From contig JAKAVA010000060.1 of NCBI GenBank assembly GCA_021827645.1, positions 61,771 through 125,770 of the forward strand: a stretch of 64,000 nucleotides of DNA, in the 5' to 3' direction. This document shows, piece after piece, positions 16,369-23,721 of this stretch; the first letter of the stretch is position 1, and each line of letters begins with the position of its first letter. This DNA is from Planctomycetota bacterium. GTDB lineage: Bacteria; Planctomycetota; Phycisphaerae; WQYP01. Under the pieces are notes generated by a model. It worked only from the letters and a program-made list of their open reading frames with translations, was not told the origin of the DNA and made no database searches. Position numbers and translations under genes: made by a program.

Positions 16369-17009
16369 GATAAAAACTTCCTTTCGTCGCGGTAAACTTT
16401 ATTTGAGGCTATTCAGGCGACGCCCGTGAAAGAACCTCATTTGAACCCCGGTGGGACACACGCCCTACGGCAATTCAGAGTTCACCGCTCTTGCCATGTC
16501 GATGCAATGATCGTGCCGAAACTTACAACTGTCTTACGAATATGCACATAACCACCTATAAAGTAAGCAGTTGTATTCACAAAAATTACGGTTGCATCCG
16601 TGCGTGGCACGGAGAGAAACGTTGCCGAAAATGCGGCCATCGCTGCCATGCTGGCAGGGTCGGCTATGGGCGAGATGCAAAATCCGTTACCCCGAAGACA
16701 TGAAATGGGGTTCAAGTTCCCGAGCGGCGGTCGCCAATTATCGTGGATGAGGCGGACGGATACCGTCGAGTGGCTGTCAGCGAGCCTGAACCGGAGGTTC
16801 AGGTACGAATGGGCGATGACAGAACTTGTGCGCGGATGGTACTTGCCCGAAGGGGACAACACGGAATTTCACGTTGCGAGATTGCCGTGGGAATAACGAC
16901 CCTTAATCAACAAAACGCCCGTAACTTCTCAAGTTTCAATTTCCAATCACCCGAATGAGAGAAATTTGTTTATCATGGTGGTCGATAAGATTGAAGGGTT
17001 GCGGATCGC
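16369..17009. other. Gene-free region between divergent dnaK and pssA
   Basis: About 640 bp. The dnaK promoter must lie in the left part and that of pssA in the right. Short open frames on both strands (for example 16600-16896 on +) lack an SD and recognisable domains, so I do not call a gene. No repeat or RNA structure stands out. Confidence 0.4.
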
Positions 17010-18032
17010 GTGAGTCCATGCGGTGCGGTCCCCCCCAAAGTCAGGATGCTTGGCCGGATGACAGAAAGTCACGACGATCACCGTTCGCAGGATCACGAAA
17101 GCAGTTTCAACGGCGGATCCGAATTGTCGCGTCGCATGATCGCGGTGCTGCCCACTCTTTTCACATTGGGGAACCTGCTGTGCGGGTTTGCCGCATTGGG
17201 GTACGCCTCCGCCCCGCCGAGTAAATCAACAACCTTCATGAATAACTTTTCGGTGGCGGGATATCTGATCTTCGCCGCCATGATCTGCGACATGTTGGAT
17301 GGGTCGATGGCGCGATTGGCCCGGGCAACAAGTGATTTCGGTGCGGAACTGGATTCGCTTGCGGATGTGGTGAGTTTTGGCGTCACTCCGGCTTTTTTGA
17401 GTCTGAAACTCATCGGCCATGTGCTTTCGCAAACTCGCCCGACCTATGACGGCCACATCGGGCCGCTGGCGCACAGCATGGACGGCCGTTTTTTCTGGAT
17501 CATCGCGGCCGTATACGTGGCATGCGCTGGATTGCGGCTTGCCCGCTTCAACACCATGACACAACACGATATTGATTCCCACATGGCGTTCCGTGGATTG
17601 CCGTCGCCGGGGGCGGCAGGGGTCATAGCGGCAAGTGTGATTTTTTTTGAAGGCCTGCAGCGGGGTGCACCGCACATCCTCCCGTTTAACGTGCCGCCGG
17701 TGATCAGCCATTGGGTGCTCACAAGTTTTCCGTACACGATGCCGGTCATACTTCTGCTTTCAGCCCTGCTGATGGTAAGCCGGATTTCGTACGAGCATGT
17801 CATCAATCAGTATCTGCGCGGCCGAAAGCCTTTTTCGTACGTGGTTCGAGCGGTGTTATTGATTCTATTTCTGCTTTGGCAGCCGCAGATAGCGGCTCTG
17901 ATCGTCATTTATTTTTATGCCTTCTGGCCCATGGTCAAGGCGGTATGGCGCGGCCTGCGGGGCAGGCGTCGGAATACAGGAACACCCGCCGGGTGCCCGG
18001 CCGAGAATAGCGATCTGCGTGGGGAGGATTAA
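17010..18032 (+). CDS. pssA: CDP-diacylglycerol--serine O-phosphatidyltransferase
   Basis: The product is 340 aa from the GTG at 17010; ATGs at 17046 and 17058 are alternative starts. It makes phosphatidylserine from CDP-diacylglycerol and serine. The CDP-alcohol phosphatidyltransferase signature is clear: MLDGSMARLARATSDFGAEL followed by DSLADVVSFG (DG..AR........G...D...D). About eight hydrophobic segments indicate an integral inner-membrane enzyme of the subclass II type. The C-terminus is Arg/Gly-rich and probably cytoplasmic. An inositol-monophosphatase-family gene begins 30 bp downstream and is likely co-transcribed. Confidence 0.92.
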   Translation: MSPCGAVPPKVRMLGRMTESHDDHRSQDHESSFNGGSELSRRMIAVLPTLFTLGNLLCGFAALGYASAPPSKSTTFMNNFSVAGYLIFAAMICDMLDGSMARLARATSDFGAELDSLADVVSFGVTPAFLSLKLIGHVLSQTRPTYDGHIGPLAHSMDGRFFWIIAAVYVACAGLRLARFNTMTQHDIDSHMAFRGLPSPGAAGVIAASVIFFEGLQRGAPHILPFNVPPVISHWVLTSFPYTMPVILLLSALLMVSRISYEHVINQYLRGRKPFSYVVRAVLLILFLLWQPQIAALIVIYFYAFWPMVKAVWRGLRGRRRNTGTPAGCPAENSDLRGED

Positions 18033-18062
18033 ATAACCGGCGAATGATGAGGAATTAACACC

Positions 18063-19088
18063 ATGCATGCAGTCGGAGAACTTCCCCGGGAGGCGGAATA
18101 TTTTGTTGAGAAATTGTGCATACTGGGCCGTAACATCCGCAGCGCCATTCTTGACGCACGAGAACGCGGGATGGTATTTGCGGATATCGACCGCCACAGC
18201 GCCGCCGACACCATTTACGCCGTGGATCAACTTGTCGAGCCGATATTGATCGAATTCTGCCGGGGATGGTCTAAGGAATTCCCATTGACGTTGATCGCGG
18301 AAGGGATTGAAGGGGGTGAGGAAGAGGGAATGTTGACTTTTCCGAGCGGCACCATGCCGGAAGATGCGGCATTCCAACTGATTGTCGATCCGATCGACGG
18401 CACGCGGGAATTGATGTTCGACAAGCGATCAGCATGGGTGTTGGCCGGGGTTGCGCCGAACCTTGGTGTGCAAACACGGTTGAGTCACATCAGCGTGGCG
18501 ATGCAGGCCGAGATCCCAACCTCCAAGCAGACCCGCTGTGACGTACTCTGGGCGGGGAAGGGCCGGGGTGCCATGGCGGTGCGGGATAATCTGCTGACCG
18601 AAGAAACGGAGCGGATCCCCATTACCCCGAGTGGGGCAGACACGATCAACCATGGATTCGCCGCCATTACCAGTTTTCTTCCGGGAACCAAGGTGCCTGC
18701 GGCTGAATTAATGGAACTCATCGCACGACAATGCGCCGGAGAAATTGATACCGAAACGCCGATGATATTTGATGACCAGTACATAAGCACGGGCGGACAG
18801 TTCTATGAACTGATCATGGGACATGACCGTTTCAACGCTGATCTGAGGTTGCATTTTTATCGAGCCCTGAACATGCAGCCTGGGCTCTGCGCCCATCCGT
18901 ACGACATGGCTTCCGCCCTGATTGCTCAGGAAGCAGGCGTGATTCTCACCGATGGGCTTGGAAACATTCCCGATGGGCCGCTGGACGTCACGACACCGCT
19001 GGCGTGGGCGGGCTTTGCCAATCCGCATCTGCGGCAGAAAATCGAGCCGATCATGCTGACGTTTCTTAAGCAATATGGAGCCGTGTAA
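18063..19088 (+). CDS. Inositol monophosphatase family protein
   Basis: The product is 341 aa. It contains the family metal-binding motif DPIDGTRELM (about residues 108-117), preceded by an acidic AEGIEGGEEEG segment corresponding to the first metal ligand. The C-terminal HPYDMASALIAQEAG matches the second signature (WD-x-A-x-G-l-l-v-x-E-A-G), with the usual Trp replaced by Tyr. Members hydrolyse inositol phosphate, 3'-phosphoadenosine phosphate or fructose bisphosphate; the substrate cannot be told here. It follows pssA by 30 bp, which may hint at a phospholipid headgroup role. Confidence 0.85.
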   Translation: MHAVGELPREAEYFVEKLCILGRNIRSAILDARERGMVFADIDRHSAADTIYAVDQLVEPILIEFCRGWSKEFPLTLIAEGIEGGEEEGMLTFPSGTMPEDAAFQLIVDPIDGTRELMFDKRSAWVLAGVAPNLGVQTRLSHISVAMQAEIPTSKQTRCDVLWAGKGRGAMAVRDNLLTEETERIPITPSGADTINHGFAAITSFLPGTKVPAAELMELIARQCAGEIDTETPMIFDDQYISTGGQFYELIMGHDRFNADLRLHFYRALNMQPGLCAHPYDMASALIAQEAGVILTDGLGNIPDGPLDVTTPLAWAGFANPHLRQKIEPIMLTFLKQYGAV

Positions 19089-19556
19089 GCTGCCGGGCAG
19101 GACAGAGTAAAAAAGCACGGCCAGTGGAACAAGCTGCAATCCCACCGGCCATGCAAGGGCAAAGCAAATTGACGTCGTCGGTTTCAGCAGTCGGGCGATC
19201 ACTGGGCCGACCGCTATGGCAATGCCGTCACTGACGACGGAGAGAAGTATCGCATAACGGCAACCGAAGAAAATCGGGAAAACCCAGTCAAGATGGATAG
19301 GGGAAAACCTTAAATTATCCGGCGGTGGATTAGACGGGCAGCTCCGTTTGCAGAAGCCAGCCCGGTGTAACGGCTCGAGCGGTCGGCCGGGGAAGGGAAA
19401 GATTGTGTCCATCCGCGGCCACCTTGGCTGTCCGATAAAACGCAGGGCCGGATCGGACGACGGGCCGGGTTATTCAGAAAATCGGGCTTCCTAAATGCAA
19501 ACCAGCCGATATACTCAATAGCGCGCAGAATTTCTGCGCGGTAAGGGGTGGTCGAT
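19089..19556. other. Gene-free region upstream of the AAA15/RloB pair
   Basis: About 470 bp between the phosphatase and the defence pair. A hydrophobic open frame runs on the minus strand but extends deep into the phosphatase gene and lacks a credible start. The only clear structure is the palindrome at 19522-19540. Confidence 0.4.
19522..19540. promoter_or_regulatory. Perfect 9-bp-arm palindrome before the AAA15 ATPase gene
   Basis: CGCGCAGAA, one central T, then TTCTGCGCG. It lies directly upstream of the SD AAGGGG and start codon of the ATPase gene. It could be an operator for a dimeric repressor or a hairpin that sequesters the ribosome-binding site. Confidence 0.5.
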
Positions 19557-20909
19557 ATGCTGATTGAATTTTATGGCAAAAATTTTGGCTGTTTTCGCGA
19601 CGAGTTTCGGCTCTCTATGGTCGCGGCGGATATCGACCCAGGCAACGACCGTGGCATCGTGGAAGTGAAGCTTGACGGCCACAAGGAACCGCTCCGTTTG
19701 CTGCGAGCAGCCGCCGTTTTTGGAGCCAACGCCAGCGGCAAGTCGACCGTGCTGCGTGCGGCCGGTGCACTGGGCTCCATGCTCAGATATTCCGCTTTCG
19801 GCGGTTGGCGGCGCGGCGACGATGGAAGCGGCGGCGATTTATACGCCGGCTTGCTCGCGGGCACCTTGGAACCCTTCGCGCTGGGCAAGGCTTCGGAAAT
19901 TTGCGAACTAGGCGTTCACGCGGCTTTCGACGGCAAGCTGTATCACTACCAAGTCGCTGCAACCACCAAGCGTGTGGTGGAGGAACAATTGGAACAGGTC
20001 GGGATTGATGGCGAGGGCACCGTTCTTTTCCACCGGCGGGCCAAGCAGGTTACGGGTCAATGGCGGGATCAGGAGGGTGGAAATTTTGCGGTCATCTGTG
20101 AAGATTTTCGTGACGACGCGCTGCTGCTGTCGCTGGCGGCAGCGATGGCGCCGATGCAGGCCCGAAAAACCTGGCATGGCCTGTGCCGCGCCCTCGGTGT
20201 GAGCACGGCGGCCGAACTGCTCCCCAGCGGCTTTCAGCCGCGAATCACGGATCAAGTTCTCCGCCACCTGCTGCATGAGGACGACGACTTCAGGCGTTGG
20301 ACGGAGGATCGACTCCGCGCCGCGGATACGGGGGTGACACGCATCGAAGTGAAGAAGGAAAGGCAGCCAGCAGCATCGCCAGGCGGTGAAGCGCAACGAT
20401 CGGTGTTTACTCCGATGCTACGCTATTCAATCTCGCTCCGGCACGCGGGTGATGGCGTTGAACACGAGTTGCCGTTTCACCGTGAATCCGATGGAACACG
20501 CGCGATGCTTCAGCTGGCGCCTGTGGTGTACGGGCTGACGCACCCCACACCATCGGCAGCGACTTTTTTCGTCGATGAGATTCATGAATCCCTCCACCCG
20601 GCGCTTCTGCGGGCGGTTATCGGTCATTTCAACTGCGAGGCGCCAAAGGAACGGGTGTATGGTCAATTAGTATTTGCCACACATGAAACGTCCCTCCTGG
20701 ATGGTGAGGCAAAAGATAATATTTTACGGCGAGACCAGGTGTACTTCACCAAGAAGTTGGCGGATGGAGCCGCCACACTTTATTCTCTGGTGGAATTCAA
20801 GGAACGCAATAACTTGAACTTACGAAAACGCTATCTCGAGGGGCGGTATGGGGCCCTGCCCAATGTTGATCAGTTGGGCGAACCTTCTGCGGGGGGAACC
20901 AGTGAATGA
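19557..20909 (+). CDS. AAA15-family ATPase (RloA/AbiLi-like), defence pair partner 1
   Basis: The product is 450 aa from the ATG at 19557, 8 nt after AAGGGG; a GTG at 19548 is also possible. It is an OLD/AAA15-type ABC-fold ATPase. The N-terminal IEFYGKNFGCFRDEFRLSM is the typical family opening. Walker A is GANASGKST (about 56-64), Walker B is ATFFVDEIHESLHP, and the H-loop region is QLVFATHETSLLD. The stop codon overlaps the start of the RloB-like gene by 4 bp, a coupling typical of RloAB and AbiL phage-exclusion pairs. Predicted role: an ATP-driven sensor of infection that controls its partner. Confidence 0.86.
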   Translation: MLIEFYGKNFGCFRDEFRLSMVAADIDPGNDRGIVEVKLDGHKEPLRLLRAAAVFGANASGKSTVLRAAGALGSMLRYSAFGGWRRGDDGSGGDLYAGLLAGTLEPFALGKASEICELGVHAAFDGKLYHYQVAATTKRVVEEQLEQVGIDGEGTVLFHRRAKQVTGQWRDQEGGNFAVICEDFRDDALLLSLAAAMAPMQARKTWHGLCRALGVSTAAELLPSGFQPRITDQVLRHLLHEDDDFRRWTEDRLRAADTGVTRIEVKKERQPAASPGGEAQRSVFTPMLRYSISLRHAGDGVEHELPFHRESDGTRAMLQLAPVVYGLTHPTPSAATFFVDEIHESLHPALLRAVIGHFNCEAPKERVYGQLVFATHETSLLDGEAKDNILRRDQVYFTKKLADGAATLYSLVEFKERNNLNLRKRYLEGRYGALPNVDQLGEPSAGGTSE

Positions 20910-21544
20910 GTAAGTATCCGAGCGCCATCCGAAACCACTACCACCGTCGTGCAGGTGTGCGGCCTCCCGCACCGCGAATAACGATCGTTTGTGACGACAC
21001 GAGAACGGCACCGAATTATTTCGCTGCACTAAGAAAGCACCTTTTGAGCTACCATTCGGCGCCGCCCATCCTGGATGTGCAAAGAGCCTGTCATCATGGT
21101 GTTATGACCGAAGCGTTGATCGACTTCGCGGGGAAGTTTACTCAGGGGCTCGGAAAGGACGACTCGGTATGGGTGCTTATCGACCTTGAAACGTCGGAAA
21201 CTGAGCCACGGAAAGTGTCTGACCTCCGCAAGCGGGCACGGGGTCGAAAATCCCTAAAACCGGCCATCTCCAAGCCGTGTTTTGAGGTTTGGACCCTTCA
21301 TCACCTTGTTGACACGGGCCGAAAGTTCAAGGATTGCGTAGAGGTAAATAGGGAACTTCAGAAGGTTTGGAAAAAGGAACTTAAGTGCGACTTCGGCAAT
21401 AAAAAAGCGGAGGCCGATTACTCAAAAATCGTCGGTCGTTACGAGGCTGCTGCCGAGCGAAGCCGCAAGCAAAGAGATCACGGGCAATGCCACTCAGAAG
21501 TTTACCTGATTATTGAAGAAATAAGGCGTTACCTTGCGCCCTGA
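20906..21544 (+). CDS. RloB/AbiLii-like protein, defence pair partner 2
   Basis: The product is 212 aa. RloB proteins have a TOPRIM-like fold with an N-terminal CEGexTE motif, a DxD-like strand and a conserved SNPCFExW motif. Here these are IVCDDTRTAPNYF (27-39), WVLIDLE (89-95) and SKPCFEVW (122-129). The third is conserved, but the acidic residues expected in the first are changed (CEG to CDD, TE to TA) and the DxD is reduced. The overall match and the overlap with an AAA15 ATPase gene support the family call. It may be a divergent effector or a nuclease-dead form. The C-terminus is helical and basic (ERSRKQRDHGQCHSE). Confidence 0.82.
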   Translation: MSKYPSAIRNHYHRRAGVRPPAPRITIVCDDTRTAPNYFAALRKHLLSYHSAPPILDVQRACHHGVMTEALIDFAGKFTQGLGKDDSVWVLIDLETSETEPRKVSDLRKRARGRKSLKPAISKPCFEVWTLHHLVDTGRKFKDCVEVNRELQKVWKKELKCDFGNKKAEADYSKIVGRYEAAAERSRKQRDHGQCHSEVYLIIEEIRRYLAP

Positions 21545-21768
21545 ATACAGGGGGACGGCAGGCCGGATCGAAGCGCCGGAGTCCGCCAATAATATGCCCG
21601 GACTTGCTTTTATTGGTGATCGCGTGTCTAAAATGCATATGAGCAGCGCAGGGCAGGCGTGGCATGAGAATATCCCCCCACCTCTTTCCAGCATGAGATT
21701 TATCGACTTCACCTACATACATCGATTTTCACATGTCGAAAGTCATACTGCTACCTGAGGTCGGCAGG

Positions 21769-23100
21769 TTACGGTTCGAGATCATTCTGACTGATCAGCT
21801 TATGCAACACCACCCGGCCATGGGAATTACACAGTTCCAGTGTGATATGACGGGCGTCGATGGCGCCTCCGACACGAATAAGGCCAAAATTATGTTCAAA
21901 GACGGCGGGGCCGATCCGATCTGGGTTGTGCCAGCCGGTGAATTGATGTTTGACCGGCGCGGCGGCGAGAGATGAACTCGTAAGGTCATAAAGGGGATAT
22001 TGCGGAAAGTCGCTATTAGAATTGGCCGGGCGGCGCGTCAATTCACCAAAACCACGGTGGCCGGAGAGGAATAGCACCCCCCCCACCTGATGAGCAAAAA
22101 GCCAATGGATGAATTGTTTCTGTTCCGGTTGATAATCGGCCCAGCTTTCATGCCCCGCATAGTGAGCCAGCATCTGGTCGCCGTTGACGATGATTTTGAA
22201 ATCAGCGCGACTGCGCATCAGCCGACTTTTGAGCCATGCGAGTTGGCGACGGCCGAACATGGTGGCGCCGGGACCGTGCGTCTGCGGGGTGCGAAACGTG
22301 CGGTCATCGAGCAGAAAGAAGGCGACATCGCCGACATTAAAATGGCAGAAGGTTCCGAGCGTTCGGCCGTGGCCATAGGAGGGGTTGGGCCAATAATCTT
22401 CAAAGGCCAGCATCGACTCTCTGGAAAACACAAATGTTTTATTAGATTTCAGGGTGCCAAAATCCCGGTTATCCCATGTCGCGTACATCGGGCAGATACG
22501 CATCAGAGGTTGGATGCCGACAAAGCGCCGCGAGGCGTCGTAGCGCTGGAGGATAAATTGCAGCGCGTGAACGTAGGTGTAGGGAAAGTGATTCAAATGC
22601 TTCGGCAGATAGGTGGAATTTCCGGCGAAAATAAAGGCTCGCGGTTCGATCCGGGTGATGCTGTTCCATATCCTCAGACCGGGATAACGGCGGAAATCGG
22701 CACATGACCCGAAGGCAACCGTAATGCTGCGCATCGCTTTGCGGGCCGGCATGGTGTGGATAATGAGCTTGGGCAGCGGCAGTTGCTGGCGAACGCCTTC
22801 AATGCTGACTGAAATGCGGTAATCGTGATCGGGCATCAAACCGCCGAAGGTTGCCTCGACTACGAAAGGTGGTGGACCGGAGACATCCATGCCAACGGCA
22901 TTTATTTCCTGATTATTATCGACATCAAAAATTCGGACGGTCACATGATCGGAGGTGCTGATTTCCAGCCAAACCCGAGCGGACGTGGTCGAAACGCTCC
23001 CAACCATCGGTCCGGCAATGATATGGGCGGCCCGGAGGTTCGGAACCTTTGCCAGCAGCGCGACGGCAATCAGCATCATGATCAAGGTACGGGTTACCAT
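21769..23100 (-). CDS. Secreted PhoD-like phosphatase homologue with altered metal-ligand motifs
   Basis: The product is 443 aa from the ATG at 23100, chosen because it begins a clear signal peptide (TLIMMLIAVALLAKVPNLRA); the longer frame upstream lacks one. An N-terminal fibronectin-like domain (GPMVGSVSTTSARVWLE) precedes a PhoD-type metallophosphatase domain: FGSCAD (130-135), LDDRTFR (264-270), RRQLAWLKSRL. Three canonical ligand motifs are changed: GDxxY is AGNSTY (159-164), WDDHDyG is WDNRDFG (209-215), and SGDRH is SGHRG (346-350). The fold is likely kept while phosphatase activity is reduced, lost or changed. It is monocistronic. Confidence 0.85.
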   Translation of the reverse strand: MVTRTLIMMLIAVALLAKVPNLRAAHIIAGPMVGSVSTTSARVWLEISTSDHVTVRIFDVDNNQEINAVGMDVSGPPPFVVEATFGGLMPDHDYRISVSIEGVRQQLPLPKLIIHTMPARKAMRSITVAFGSCADFRRYPGLRIWNSITRIEPRAFIFAGNSTYLPKHLNHFPYTYVHALQFILQRYDASRRFVGIQPLMRICPMYATWDNRDFGTLKSNKTFVFSRESMLAFEDYWPNPSYGHGRTLGTFCHFNVGDVAFFLLDDRTFRTPQTHGPGATMFGRRQLAWLKSRLMRSRADFKIIVNGDQMLAHYAGHESWADYQPEQKQFIHWLFAHQVGGVLFLSGHRGFGELTRRPANSNSDFPQYPLYDLTSSSLAAAPVKHQFTGWHNPDRIGPAVFEHNFGLIRVGGAIDARHITLELCNSHGRVVLHKLISQNDLEP

Positions 23101-23439
23101 TTTCGACCCTACGGAAACAAGAGGGATTGTGAACCCGTTTCGCGTATCCCGCACTCTGGGCGTTGCGCTGGCCATAGCGGGTTGAGCCTGCCCGCTGCGG
23201 AGATATGCCAATCCGGTTTGCCTGCCGTCGGCATGTGCGCGAACCCCATCTATCCCGCGGCGGTATCGCATGTTGTTTTCCGCCCCACGGCGAATGCCGA
23301 AAAGCATGTATTGCACCCTCAAATACATGACGGCCGGGACGTCAATCCACCCCGGCGAATCGCAACAATTATAAGTTGTCTGCGGTACATTGGGGGGAAT
23401 TAGGATGGAACCAGTTGGCAGGACGTGCCGCCGATTTTT
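23101..23439. other. Gene-free region between the lipoprotein and PhoD-like genes
   Basis: About 340 bp, all upstream of the PhoD-like gene on the minus strand. It should hold the promoter of that gene and the end of the rnr transcript. An in-frame extension of the PhoD-like frame runs through it but reads as non-coding. No further structure is evident. Confidence 0.4.
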
Positions 23440-23718
23440 TTATTGTCCAGGCTCGGACGGGTCAAAAATAAAGTTGCCGGGTTTGTGGGGGGTAAAACCA
23501 CCTTGACCATTGGCATTGTTGGATTTGGAATTGGTGGTCACATACCACCCCTGCCCCCCACCGGTGGCTCGATTGAGCTGAGCACTGATGCTGTTATTTT
23601 TGATCACATGCGTGACGCACCCTGGAAGCACCGAGAGCAAAATAACTGCAGACGCGGCGGCCAGTCGGAGGCTGATGCGTCTGGAAGTGGATCGTGGTGT
23701 TGAGTTGCTTATGTCCAT
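23440..23718 (-). CDS. Small lipoprotein downstream of rnr
   Basis: The product is 92 aa. A basic n-region (TSRRISLR), a hydrophobic core and the lipobox LPGC (Cys about 34) indicate a lipoprotein signal. The mature part is short, polar and Gly/Asn-rich (TGGGQGWYVTTNSKSNNANG). It begins 3 bp after the rnr stop on the same strand, which argues for a real co-transcribed gene. No family recognised. Confidence 0.65.
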   Translation of the reverse strand: MDISNSTPRSTSRRISLRLAAASAVILLSVLPGCVTHVIKNNSISAQLNRATGGGQGWYVTTNSKSNNANGQGGFTPHKPGNFIFDPSEPGQ

Positions 23719-23721
23719 GAT

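Noticed and set aside
16369..16500. CIRCE element upstream of dnaK
   Set aside because: The TTAGCACTC-N9-GAGTGCTAA inverted repeat is not present.
16482..16896. Small open frames on both strands between dnaK and pssA
   Set aside because: They overlap one another, lack SD sequences and recognisable domains, and have no neighbour coupling.
18708..19412. Hydrophobic minus-strand frame after the inositol-monophosphatase gene
   Set aside because: It would need to run about 380 bp into a well-supported gene and has no SD.
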